Origin: Rhizophagus sp. LPA8_4_AMF
Taxonomy: Eukaryota; Glomeromycota; Glomeromycetes; Glomerales; Glomeraceae
NCBI GenBank assembly: GCA_021464525.1
Contig: JADRCO010000048.1
Span: 1-63,299 of the forward strand
Reading direction: 5' to 3'
Length of the DNA stretch: 63,299 bases
Shown in pieces: positions 49,261-60,618 of the stretch (positions are counted from its first letter, which is position 1; each line of letters starts with the position of its first letter). A program made the translations under genes and the position numbers. The notes beneath the pieces are model-generated. The model made no database searches and was not told the DNA's origin. It saw only the letters and a program-made list of their open reading frames with translations.

Positions 49261-49864
49261 ATAGATTTACTATAAAAATTGCCTCCCGCATACAATAAAT
49301 TTTTACTTTCGCATACAGATTTACTTCAGAGTTAAGGGGGTTCAATGTACAAAAAATCTATATCAGATGTACTTTTCATCATTTATCTTATCTCATATTT
49401 TTTCTTTGTCAAAAAATTTAATCATAAAAGAATAAATAAAGTTCATCCAAAAAAAGTTTACAACAAAAAAAAACTTGATTTTAGAATAACAAATAACTTT
49501 ATTCAAGAAAAAGGAAAAAGCACTGCTATTAATACTGATGAAAATGTTGCTCTTATGTATCAATTTAAATACGTAAAATAAAGTTCTTTGTACAAAAGTT
49601 GAATTTTTTAAAGGGTTTGGTGTACAGAAGCATGATTTTTAATAAAGGTGTTTGACATACAGATAAATATAACATTTATAAAATTGATTTGTACAGAAGT
49701 AGCCTCTGTTTGCGAAAGGTTCACTAATAAAACTGTGGCATATTCAGGGGTCTATCTTTCGGTAACAATTTATTTTTGCATGAATACTGATCACCAAATA
49801 TTACACTTTGATAATTTGAGCAGGAAAATATTTTAATTTTATTAAATTTTTTGTATTTAGCAAT
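49261..49864. repeat. 604-base tandem duplication, copy 1
   Basis: Starts ATAGATTTACTATAAAAATT and ends TATTTAGCAAT. It appears identical, base for base by eye, to 49865-50468. The unit holds a 78-codon frame (49345-49581; MYKKSISDVLFIIYLISYFF..., one hydrophobic segment then a basic region) and a 62-codon frame (49648-49836). Neither has a recognised family, so they are not called as genes. The word TGTACARAAG recurs several times in the unit. Confidence 0.95.
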
Positions 49865-50468
49865 ATAGATTTACTATAAAAATTGCCTCCCGCATACAAT
49901 AAATTTTTACTTTCGCATACAGATTTACTTCAGAGTTAAGGGGGTTCAATGTACAAAAAATCTATATCAGATGTACTTTTCATCATTTATCTTATCTCAT
50001 ATTTTTTCTTTGTCAAAAAATTTAATCATAAAAGAATAAATAAAGTTCATCCAAAAAAAGTTTACAACAAAAAAAAACTTGATTTTAGAATAACAAATAA
50101 CTTTATTCAAGAAAAAGGAAAAAGCACTGCTATTAATACTGATGAAAATGTTGCTCTTATGTATCAATTTAAATACGTAAAATAAAGTTCTTTGTACAAA
50201 AGTTGAATTTTTTAAAGGGTTTGGTGTACAGAAGCATGATTTTTAATAAAGGTGTTTGACATACAGATAAATATAACATTTATAAAATTGATTTGTACAG
50301 AAGTAGCCTCTGTTTGCGAAAGGTTCACTAATAAAACTGTGGCATATTCAGGGGTCTATCTTTCGGTAACAATTTATTTTTGCATGAATACTGATCACCA
50401 AATATTACACTTTGATAATTTGAGCAGGAAAATATTTTAATTTTATTAAATTTTTTGTATTTAGCAAT
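49865..50468. repeat. 604-base tandem duplication, copy 2
   Basis: Exact head-to-tail second copy of 49261-49864. The absence of visible differences in such A/T-rich DNA implies a recent duplication, or an assembly artefact. Confidence 0.95.
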
Positions 50469-50515
50469 TAACATGTAGAATAGCAAAGTAGAATTTGCAA
50501 TATATCTTTTTTTGC

Positions 50516-50645
50516 TCATATTACAAAATCATATCTTTGTTTTCGTTTCTTTTTTTTTTCTTCTTTGAACCTTTAACAGCATTTGTATCACTTGTATCGC
50601 TTGGTTTTAAAGAATGAAATTTATCATCATAATCAAAATAAAATT
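50516..50645 (-). pseudogene. 3' fragment of a paralogue of the gene at 51724-52689
   Basis: The minus strand reads HSLKPSDTSDTNAVKGSKKK with a lysine run, which matches the last exon of the plus-strand gene (SLNPSDTSDTSDASDTN...KGSKKKK). Similarity runs on past the stop (ACAAAGATATGA.TT.TAATATG), so the 3' flank was copied too. The remainder of the paralogue is not detectable further along the minus strand. Confidence 0.7.
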
Positions 50646-51723
50646 TATTAAAAAATATGATAATAAATAAATAAATTTTATAAATAGAAAAGTTCTATAA
50701 TAAAATAAATTGGTAGATTTATCGCTAAATAATATTTAATACATCTAAGAAACATCTTAGATTAATTTTTGCTGCTAATTTTTGATGTTATTTACCACCT
50801 ATTTACTATCTATTTAAGACTATTTTTTTAGTAAGTTACGACTTCAAAAAAAGTGTTATCGATGATTTCACAAGATCGTTTAACACCATATTGTCACATG
50901 TTTAATACTGAACAGTTGTGATTTGATGGCGATATCTTAACTGCATGGTAATAAATCACAAGTTTTTGCAAAGATAAGTGAAGATGATAATTACCATTTT
51001 TTGTTTTTCTGAAACTAACGCATGAGTCACTACTACAGACAGTAAGAAATTAGTTCGTCTATTCACATGAAAGCATAATTTCTGGTATATATGCATCTTA
51101 ATTTTTCAGGAGGAAGGTTGATTGAACTTCCACTGGTCACATCTTACTTCATATACTGAAGATCATGGTCTCGTGAAGGATTGAAGGTGATTAATATTGT
51201 CAAATAATACCAAAAAACTTAAAAGCACATGCATAATACCTTGCAAGACACGGTTTGTTTTACGTCTAGCGATCTCCTTTCATAATGCATGATTTTGATA
51301 ACACATCCCCACAGTATTTTGGGTAAGTTAGCGTAAATAACTAATTCTTTGTTATCAATTGATTTTATGTCCAGCAAGACTAAAAATGAACTAGTCAAAA
51401 TGACCATACAATCATACAATCATTGCATTATTCATCATCAGGATAAAAATAAAAATCAGCTCAGTTATCAATCTCATCTCTTTGATCATCTCATTGACCA
51501 ACTATTTGTGACTAATTATGTGTAGCATGAAAAACTTGCATGAGTTCATGGATGCAACAAATGATAAATTATTTCATAATGTATAAAAAGAAATCGCTAA
51601 AAAAGTTTTTATAATAAGATATAGGGAACAACAGTTACAAAGAAAAGGTTCTCAATTTCATTTTGATTATCTTAATAACCATTTGGAATCTCCTTTAAAC
51701 GTACATGTAGCATCCATCCAAAG

Positions 51724-52689
51724 ATGGAATCTTCAGAAACAAGTGATATATCTCAAGGAAAAGTTGACATGTCTAGCGGAAACTATTACGGAAATGCAAC
51801 TAATCAAGCCTTATGTAGTGAATGTAACATATACCATCAGGGAGAAGAAAATTGCCAGGCATATGTTTGGCACGTCAGTTCGTTATGGACCGAAGTTGAA
51901 GGACAAATATGCAGTCAGAAGGAGAAAGAGAAGTATGAAGATATTGAAAGAATATCTGCATTTTGTCCTAATAAAAAAACAATTAAAGACTTGCAAACAT
52001 CATTTGGAAAATTGCACAGAGTTGGCGTGTTGGGAGATGCTAAATGGACAGAAGAAGAAAACTCAACAAAAGCGTGTAATTATGTACATGCAATCCATAA
52101 ATGTACAAACAAAGGAAGTGGTGAAACTGTATTTATGCCAGAAGCTAGCGGACTGGTTAAATCAAAAGGGTTGGGCGGTAGTTTGTCTATGGTAGTTGAT
52201 ACATTTGTTAGTGAATCTGTTCGCCATAATATCGCTTCTTCTATTTGGTGTGATCTTGATAGCGTAGATCTGGAAGGGCTTGTCCATTTATATAAATCTG
52301 TTGTGACATTTGGTTTTGACCATATTATTATAATTGGAGAGATGTTATATGGGTTGCTATTTCTTGATTGCTACGGACGAGTTTTTCAATGGGAGGCAAT
52401 GGAACAGGTAATATGGCCATTAGGGAACTCATTAGAGGATGTAAAATCAAGACTGGAACAGGAAGATCGAGTAATATGGATTGCAGAAGATGGTGTCATT
52501 TATGAGGAACCTAGTGGTATGTATGCCTACAAGCATTATTATAATGGGAGTGAAGATGCGCTACTCTTTTTTTATTAACTTTCTTTCTTTTTAGATTCTT
52601 TAAATCCAAGTGATACAAGTGATACAAGTGATGCAAGTGATACAAATGCTAATAAAGGCTCAAAGAAAAAGAAAAAGAAAAAAAGATAA
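51724..52689 (+). CDS. Unrecognised protein with acidic SDT repeats and a lysine-rich tail (2 exons, about 295 aa)
   Basis: Exons 51724-52516 and 52595-52689; the donor is G|GTATGT, the acceptor TTTTTAG, and phases agree. The unspliced frame would run to 52578 with a tail (GMYAYKHYYNGSEDALLFFY) that the paralogous fragment at 50516-50645 does not support, whereas the spliced tail SDTSDTSDASDTN...KKKKKKKR is shared. The N-terminal region has a C-x2-C...C pattern (LCSECNIYHQGEENC) that might bind metal. The middle is mixed alpha/beta (HIIIIGEMLYGLLFLDCYGR). A terminal poly-lysine run suggests nucleolar or nuclear targeting. Coding sequence is visibly less A/T-rich than its flanks. Another frame from 51683 overlaps it but has poor composition and was rejected. 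Family unknown; likely lineage-specific. Confidence 0.6.
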
Positions 52690-54400
52690 CAGAATCAAAG
52701 ATATGACTTATAATATGCAAATTATATACATTAATTAAAATTATTCTATATGATAATTTACTAAATATAAAAATTTAATAAAAGTAAAAATATTTTCCTA
52801 CTTAAATTATCAAAGTGAAATATTTGGACTTGAGATATACAATTGAGAAAAGTTTATTGTGATCGGTCGTATGCAATATTCTTTGTAGTCAATGATACGG
52901 CATTACATACATTAAAAATAAACATGTGATTTTGGGCGAACATGTCAGTGAGAATTTCATTAATACGAAAGTAAATAAATACAAAGAAAATGATGACCAC
53001 TGGCTACTCGATACATGACGTCTATGCTACAATTGAGAACTTGAATTTATTGCTTGAATCAGAACATATAAGATATATTCAAGACTACATCAGTTAGCAT
53101 AATATAAATTTAAGCTAATAATATGACTTTTAAATTATATACTAATTATCATAACTGCAAATATTGCCTCCATTTTAGAAGGTCTTATAAAGATTTAGGG
53201 ATTTTTAGAACATCTCGAACTGTAATTCTCTCATTAAAGTCATCATAGTTAGTGATAAAATCAAGTTCTTGCGTTATTGAAAGTTGTTTCATGAACTTGT
53301 TCTTGAAAAAGTCGCTAAGTTAATATGAAAAAAATTGAGAAACACATCTGCATAATTACTTACATAAAAAAGGGTCATGAAATAAAGAACTGCTTTGTAT
53401 TTTGATTTATCTTCAAATGAGAAAGAAATTATTGTGGAAGCTAGTTCTTATACTCAATCTCTTTTAATTTTTATTTAAAAATCATACATTTTTAATAATT
53501 TAAATTTTATTTTCAATTATAGAAAAAAAGATTTTGCCAATTGTGCATAATTTTTTTTATAGTTCAGTCACCAAAAAGAAACCATCATTTGTTATATTAA
53601 TATTGCCGAATAGAAAGAGAGATTACCGATTACTGATCACGTGATTTGTTGCTGCGGTATGAAAATCAATATACTGCACCTGATTAGCCAATTTGCCGTG
53701 ATTTTTCTTTAATTGTCCTAGGTGAAGAGAATATAGTATGACTTGATATCCTAACAATTGAGTACAATACAGATTAATAACTCAAAGGTCTTACTTTTAG
53801 AATATTAGAAATACATACCAATAACTTGCAAACTGACACCTTTATGTTAATTGCAGATTTTACAAAAATATCTAAGTGATTAAACAAAAGTATGACAAGA
53901 TTTAAAATATCATTATGCATTAATTTCTTTGTATCACCAACTGCATGATCTGTTGTTGGTGATGATGAAGGTCCAGCAACCTCTATGTGCCATATTTCTT
54001 TATCATTAAATGATTAGACTCCTTTTGATATTTAAGAAAACATTATTATATATCATTACAGAAACCTTCAATTTTCATAAATATAATAAACGTATACTAA
54101 TTGTTAAATAGCAGTCATATTTTTGATATATAATAAAAATATTTTAATGTATGTTATATAATTATGAGATGATCAATATTCAACAGATATATAAAATATG
54201 TCTATATTATCCTTATTTATACCATTAAATAACAGTTTTATTTTCAATATATAATAATATTTACAAGTATGAAATTATGCAAATAAAGCAAAAAAAAATC
54301 TTATAGATATATATTTGCAACAATTTAAAAATATTATTACAATCTTTTAATATATATATATATAACTTATTAAAAATTTTTATAAAAATGATAAACACTA
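52690..54400. other. AT-rich interval, no gene seen
   Basis: No protein-like frame. One TCACGTGA octamer at 53637-53644. Confidence 0.5.
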
Positions 54401-54856
54401 CAGTCAGATCTCTATAAGACCATAAGTGCACCCTTTATAAGTGCATATCCTCCACAAATGCATCTTTTATTTGGTCCCAACGTGGGCCTTAATGCTAAAT
54501 ACATGTTTTATATATATATAATTTCTGTAAATGCATATTTTATAAAAAATTTCATATATTTACTTATAAAATTTTTGTATTACTTTAATTTTAAAGTAAT
54601 ATGGGCCCTTTGCAATAGAAAGGGGGGAAACTACCAAAAAAAATTAAATTTATATTTATATACTAAATATGCTTCAAACACTGTAATTTGTCCAGAATTG
54701 GCATTAACTAAAAAAATTTTTTTTTAGCAGTTTCCCCCCTTTCTATTGCAAAGAGCCCATATTATATAAATTTACATGAATTTATAAATGCACACCCTCT
54801 TTAAATGTACGCTTATATCCAATTCCAAGGAGGGTGCATTTATAGAGGTCTGACTG
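54401..54856. mobile_element. 456-base pogo/Tigger-like element with a nested hairpin
   Basis: Left end CAGTCAGATCTCTATAAGAC and right end (minus strand) CAGTCAGACCTCTATAAATG are inverted repeats, both continuing to a shared GTGCACCCT/ATGCACCCT. TA lies directly outside each end (54399-54400 and 54857-54858). No transposase. A smaller palindromic element occupies 54597-54764. Confidence 0.85.
54597..54764. repeat. 36-base-arm inverted repeat nested in the pogo-like element
   Basis: Arms 54597-54632 and 54729-54764 pair with one or two mismatches (TAATATGGGCCCTTTGCAAT ... and its inverse, including a GGGGGG/CCCCCC core). Loop is 96 bases. The arm sequence is more GC-rich than the host element, suggesting a separate insertion. 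Confidence 0.85.
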
Positions 54857-54858
54857 TA

Positions 54859-55614
54859 GTGTGAATTTGATATTAAATATAAAAAAATAATTGATCAAAT
54901 GTCTTGTGATCACCAATCACTTGCATTTAATCATTAACCATTAGAAATCAATTATACTAAAATATTATTCTAATAGTCTAATAGATCTTGCACTGGTAGC
55001 ACACTTATTATTTCAAGTTTAATGAGTATTGGCAGGTCAATAGTGTGTTCATCATATTTTTTAACTATAGTTTGCATATCTTATCTATCTTTCTAGGCAA
55101 TAAGTATGGCTTTAACAACATAACATATAAAAATACCAAGATTTGTAATAATTTCAGAATCTTTTTTTAATTTTTGTTGATCTATTACTTTTAAATGCAT
55201 CTGAAATAATTGTCACCATACATTCTCAGTAATAAATTCATCTAATTCATTATATGACTCCACTGCTTTATTTATTATTATTAATTGTTAATTAATTGAT
55301 TTTAAAAAATTAAATAATATTATCAAGTACAAACCTTTTACAAGTTGTTTTAAATTCATTTAGCAGCTACATGGAATTTGTAGCAATATTATTAAACCAT
55401 GAACTTACATCTTTAACCAAAATTCCTAACTTTGGATCAGTTTTGATAATTTTACAACAAGTTTCTTATATAGTAATGTTACTGTATTATTCTTTGTAAG
55501 AAGAAAAAGCACCTTGCACCCTTCCTATAACTAGAACTTACTTAATATGCTAAAATTGAAATAAATATAAATATAATAATATTAATTTTTGTGGTTAAAT
55601 ATACTTTGAATTGA
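54859..55614. other. AT-rich interval, no gene seen
   Basis: No gene or strong repeat identified. Confidence 0.4.
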
Positions 55615-56105
55615 TATGGTAATGACATTAAATTCATATTATAGTAATATCGATTTGCAAAACGATATCATTATGATATTGCCATAATATCACCTTAATA
55701 TTGATACAATATGTTGAAAAGATGCTGTAAAAATATTTGTTTGAAGAAATATCAAATCAACATCATTTTAGCATCATTACAATACCAATAATTTTCAAAA
55801 AAAAAATGCTGATATTGCATAATATTGTTTTGATATTGATTCAATATATCAAAAAAAATGTCATAAAGTCATTTACTTGAAGAAATATCAAATCAATATC
55901 ATTATGATATTAATAATTTTTAAAAAAATCTCAAAATAATTATGATGTCAACATTATATCATCTTATTAATGATTTGATATATCAAAAAATATCGTGAAA
56001 ATATTTTTTTGAAGAAATATTAAATTGATATCATTACGATATTGATAATTTTTTAAAAAAAATTCAAGTAATTATGATGTCAACATTATATCATTTCTAT
56101 GATAC
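55615..56105. repeat. Satellite-like tandem repeat, unit about 135 bases
   Basis: The block GAAGAAATATCAAATCAACA followed by TC..TATGATATT..ATAATTTT recurs at about 55743, 55879 and 56013, so the unit is 134-136 bases. Each unit is diverged. A further copy lies at 56705-56845 on the other side of the insert at 56182-56703. Confidence 0.75.
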
Positions 56106-56181
56106 ATGACGCATTATAATAATAAAAAGTCTTGTAGTACATAGTTACATTATTATGAATCATATGAGTTTTCATATTTAA

Positions 56182-56703
56182 ACATGGAGCTTAAAATCAA
56201 AACCTTCCAAAATCCTTTAGATTTTGGTATATACCGAAACTTAGTTTTGGGATGTGTACTTATTTCCTGAATCCTGAATCCCAAAATCTAGCCTGAAACC
56301 TGAAACTAATTTTGATTATACCAAAACCTTATTTTATGATTACACTTATAAAATTGGATCAAAATCATCTTCCTATCCAATTATTGGATAAAGTATTCAA
56401 ATCTATCTTGCTCTAATTGCCTGTTGCCCTATTCATTAAAATATCTGATTTATCCTTAACGTTAAAAAATCAAGTACATTTAAGATTTCCAAATCATTTT
56501 GCCTATTCATAATCATCATTAATAAATGGACTTGATGTTAATTTCAGGTTTCAGGAGAAGTTTTGGGATAATTGAAGCTAGTTTTGGGATTCAGAATTAG
56601 TTTTAGGTTTCAGAAACACTTTAGAGTTTTGAATGAGGTTTCATTTTGTATATTCTGAAACCTGAAACTTTCAGAAATCCTTATGGAGATTTCAGGCCCA
56701 TGT
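56182..56703. mobile_element. 522-base element flanked by TTAA, inserted in the satellite
   Basis: Ends ACATGG and CCATGT form inverted termini that continue as ACATGGAGCTTAAAATC versus ACATGGGCCTGAAATC. TTAA lies at 56178-56181 and 56704-56707. TTAA targets are characteristic of piggyBac-type insertion, though these termini do not match the usual piggyBac ends. The interior is rich in repeats of CTGAAACCTGAAAC and its inverse. Confidence 0.6.
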
Positions 56704-56704
56704 T

Positions 56705-56845
56705 TAATCATTTCAATAATGACTTAATATATTGAAAAGATATTGTGAAAACATTTTTGAGAAATGTCAAATCAACATCATTTTGATATCATTAAAATAT
56801 CAATAATTTTGTAAAAAGATGATGTTAACATGATATTTATAAACG
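56705..56845. repeat. Displaced satellite unit
   Basis: Carries TTGAAAAGATATTGTGAAAA then GAGAAATGTCAAATCAACATC, matching units of 55615-56105, separated from them by the TTAA-flanked insert. Confidence 0.65.
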
Positions 56846-58879
56846 ATCATCTGCGCCAAACTAATTGTACTTAAAAGTAAATTTTTTTGGACTAGAAATC
56901 TGTAATTATCCCAAATTTATTATTAAAGAATCTTGAGATATTTTTTAATATTTATTTTATTCATTGTATTAATTTTATTTTATTATTTATTTATTATTAT
57001 TGTAAATATTTATTTGTATAATTGTATTTATTATATATATTTGAATTAATAAAAACACACCACCAACTCATAAAAACTTATATCACAAATATTGCTGAAA
57101 AAGTTTATGCCAAATTTTAAAAATAAATAGTATAGTTAGTACCATTCTAAAAGAAAGTACTTAAACCCACCCACTCAAAAAACTTTCATCAAATTTTTCA
57201 TCAATTTCTCTAATTATTGTTTTTAAAATAAATAATATTTGAATTTTATGTTAATAATAAAACTTGATTATTAATTAGTTATTAAAATAATTTAATCCAA
57301 GAGTGACACAAAAAAATGAATACATCTTGACATTTTCTTTGATGAGAAAATAAAATTATCAGTTACCTATTAAAGTGTTTAAAAAAAATCTGTGCGCAAA
57401 ATTTATTAGATAGTACAAACTAGTACAAACTTATTTATGATTTGAATAAGTTCATTAAGTTGATCAATTTTAAATTCTTTCAATTATTGATAAAGAAGTT
57501 ATAACTTATAATATTCATGAGTTAATGAAAAAATTAAAAATTCACCATAGAGATGTAACAGATTGAAAGACATTCAATATATATTTAAAATAAAAAAATG
57601 TATAAAAAAATGTACATTTAAAATAAAAAATATAAAAAAAATCAATTCTACATATATAAGAAGAATAATAGGACAAATCAATAAATTATAATGAATTATT
57701 AATAAATTAAATTCAATAATACAGTTAGAAAATTTTAAAAAGGAATAAGTAATAAATATAAAAAAATAAAAAAATAAATAAAAAATAATGTAATTTTGTT
57801 TGTAAGTCATTTGAAAAACCAGACAGAAGTTTGACAGGAAGTCCCTATAAATAACTGTAGTTCATTATTACCAAGAATTGAATATAGAATATAATGTCAT
57901 ATCATGAGAATGGCAACTTTCCAAAAAATATGAATAATATTCTTGACTTAAACAAAGATCCTATATTCTTTGGCCTGGAATTTCATTTGACTAAATTATT
58001 CTTGTTTATAATTTTGCTCCATTTGAATTCATTATAGAAGCTAGACAGGACGAATCCTTATAGACTACTAGCTTTTTAAACAAATGGCTACATGTTTTTG
58101 ATGCATGGCAACCTGTTTATTTTTGGATGGGCAAATATGGCTCTAAATCCCATTAATTGGTACAACCCATGAATGGGTCTAAAGGGTTAGGGTTGTAAAT
58201 AACACGCCAAAATGCAGAATATATAGTAAATCTTACAAATTTAGTATAACACCTGCCCTAGTTAAAAAAATTAAAAACAAAACAAAATAGCTTACCAGTA
58301 AAATTGCTCAAACATATCCTTAGCTTTGTGAAACTTGTATATACTGTAAAAATTAATTTTTTTAAAAAAACTCATCATTTTATATAAATCTGGTTCATGT
58401 TACAATTTATTACGAGTTCAGTTATAAATTGCCATTTCTGGTATTATTATAACATGACAATATTCCTAATATTGAAGTAATTCAGTGATCCTATTATATA
58501 TGTTGTACCTCAACCTCAGATTAAAATTGTCATATGAGATGCATGATGTAAATCAGAACTATCAGGTAAATTTTATATACCCAATAGCCTTATCTTTTAT
58601 TATTAAATCTAGTTAATAGGTTAGTATAATTTCTAATCAGTTCTTACCACAGATCAGAAATTTAAATAAATCATACACTATCAAGTTGGCATATATTGGA
58701 CAAGTAGCAAGTAAATTTTATCTGATAATTTGATATCTAATATATCTTTAATTTTTAATAAATTAGGTTCTGATATTTACATGAAAATTTTTTAATTTTA
58801 TTTTATATAATTAAATTTGAATTTTGCCGTAATAAAGTTTATTAATTTGGTTATTATTACAAATATACATTATATATAC
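56846..58879. other. AT-rich interval, no gene seen
   Basis: No gene. Bases 58030-58250 are less A/T-rich but show no continuous frame in either direction. Confidence 0.4.
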
Positions 58880-59704
58880 TAAAAATCACAAAAATAAAAA
58901 AATTTTAAAGTTAAAACCTGCAGAAAAATAAAAGAAATGATAATTAATGTTTTTCTTTAATAAAAAATATATTTCAAAATATATAATTTTCAAATATACT
59001 ATTCAATATTTGAAGTTAAAACCAAATAATCCAAAGTTGAATTCTACAAAAAAAGAATAATAAAACGTTAATAACATAAAAAAAATAAGATCAAAAGTTT
59101 TAAATTGCATATCATCATCCAATAATCGAAGCTTAAACCCTATAAAAAGAAAAAAAAAAACATTAATAAAATATTTTCTTAATAAAAAGTTTAAAATATC
59201 AAAGCTTACCATAGTATTATTTCATCATCTAAGATCTAGTAAATCTTGGAACCTATTATTAAGAAACAAAAAAAGAAAAAAATACTAATAAACTTCTAAA
59301 AAAAGTCCTGTAGAAAGTATCAAAACTTACTACCTATCGCTTTAGAAATTAAAATCCAGAATCTTTAAAAGTAAAAAGAAAATATTAGTAAAATGTTTTC
59401 TCAAATAAAAATAACAATAAAAAAAGAAAATAAATACCATGCTAATGAAATAATATATCTACATTATAAAGCTATTCAGAATAATGAAACTTAAATTTAA
59501 ACAAAAGTAATGTTAGTTATTTCTTAAAAGCTAATGTTGAACTCTCCTTCAAAAAAATAACTTACCGTTTAAAGTCTCTTTCAGAAAAGTTAAAATCTAC
59601 AAAAAATAAAAAAAGCATTCATTAGTATAATTCTTAATAGATAAGACAAAACTTTTCTAAAAAATAAGTTACCATGTGAAAGTTCCTTTTGAAAGTTGAA
59701 TATG
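58880..59704 (-). repeat. Degenerate tandem array, period about 110 bases, each unit resembling a microexon with splice signals
   Basis: On the minus strand, acceptor-like pyrimidine-AG sites followed by a TT.AACTT core recur at 59704, 59596, 59362, 59254, 59142, 59046 and 58918 (steps of 108, 234, 108, 112, 96 and 128). Several are followed about 31 bases later by GTAAGT/GTAACT. The best pair is 59704-59673 (32 bases) and 59596-59566 (31 bases), separated by a 76-base GT..AG gap. Joined in one phase they are open and read IFNFQKELSH-DFNFSERDFK. Other units give EFNFGLFGFNFKY and GFKLRLLDDDMQF, so a motif xF(N/K)(F/L) recurs. Whether it is transcribed is unknown; it could be a decaying array gene or a satellite with accidental signals. 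Confidence 0.5.
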
Positions 59705-60117
59705 CTGTATAAAACGCATGATAAACCTTTTTTCAAATGTAATAATGAGACCTATCAGATAATCTTATAAAAATCTGAAATTTTTTTGTAAATATTGGAT
59801 TCTGTAAGCTATTATATGATAATAATCTGATGTAACTTATTAAGTTTTAGGCAAATATCAATTCCTAATTTATCCTGATATTTGTTTAAAACTTAAATTT
59901 CTTTATTTGACTAGTGATAATTACAAAGAAATTCTTAAAAAACTGAAAATCTAAAAATATATGGAATCTGCATTTTGCAGTATTATGCAGATTTACTAAA
60001 AATTATACAAAACGCATATCAAATTGATTACATATAAATACAAAATAAAAAAATTTTGATTGATTACATAAGGAAATATAATCATATTTTGCAAAAAAAT
60101 AGTGTTTTTTCACAGTA

Positions 60118-60616
60118 CAGTCAGACCTCTATACAGTCACATCTTATACAGTCACACCTTTATATAAGAACTCAATTTTATGAAACAGACTTTATCTTAA
60201 TTAGAATACCTCTTTATAATCACAAATTGGTTATAATCACTATCATCACATAACCTGAAACGTACATATCATCTTCATTAGTAATTTGAACTCTTTACAA
60301 TCACCAATTTCAAATTGGCCATAAATTAAGGAAATCTAATGGGCTGATTTCGTTTTGAATCCATTTCAAATTTAACCAAACTCAGGCCAAAATTATTAAT
60401 TAGTTCAAGTTAAGAAAATTTTGACCAAAATTACAACTTTTAAAAAAACATAATTTAATAATATTAGTTATTAAACTTGGCTAGAATTAAGATTACACAA
60501 AAATTATTAGCTTATAATTTAGGCACATTTATAAGAATCAATAATTACAATCACATCTCTATACATTCACTACTTAGAAGTATAACCAACTTGGTGATTA
60601 CATAGAAGTCTGATTG
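60118..60616. mobile_element. 499-base pogo/Tigger-like element
   Basis: Left end CAGTCAGACCTCTATACAGT and right end (minus strand) CAATCAGACTTCTATGTAAT are inverted. TA flanks both ends (60116-60117, 60617-60618). No transposase frame. Same terminal family as the elements at 20360 and 54401. Confidence 0.75.
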
Positions 60617-60618
60617 TA

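Noticed and set aside
49345-50440. Small frames in the 604-base units as genes
   Set aside because: Identity between copies reflects recent duplication, not selection, and neither resembles a known protein.
51683-52195. 170-codon frame overlapping the 51.7 kb gene
   Set aside because: It is the shadow of the longer frame; its composition is basic and irregular and it has no paralogue support.
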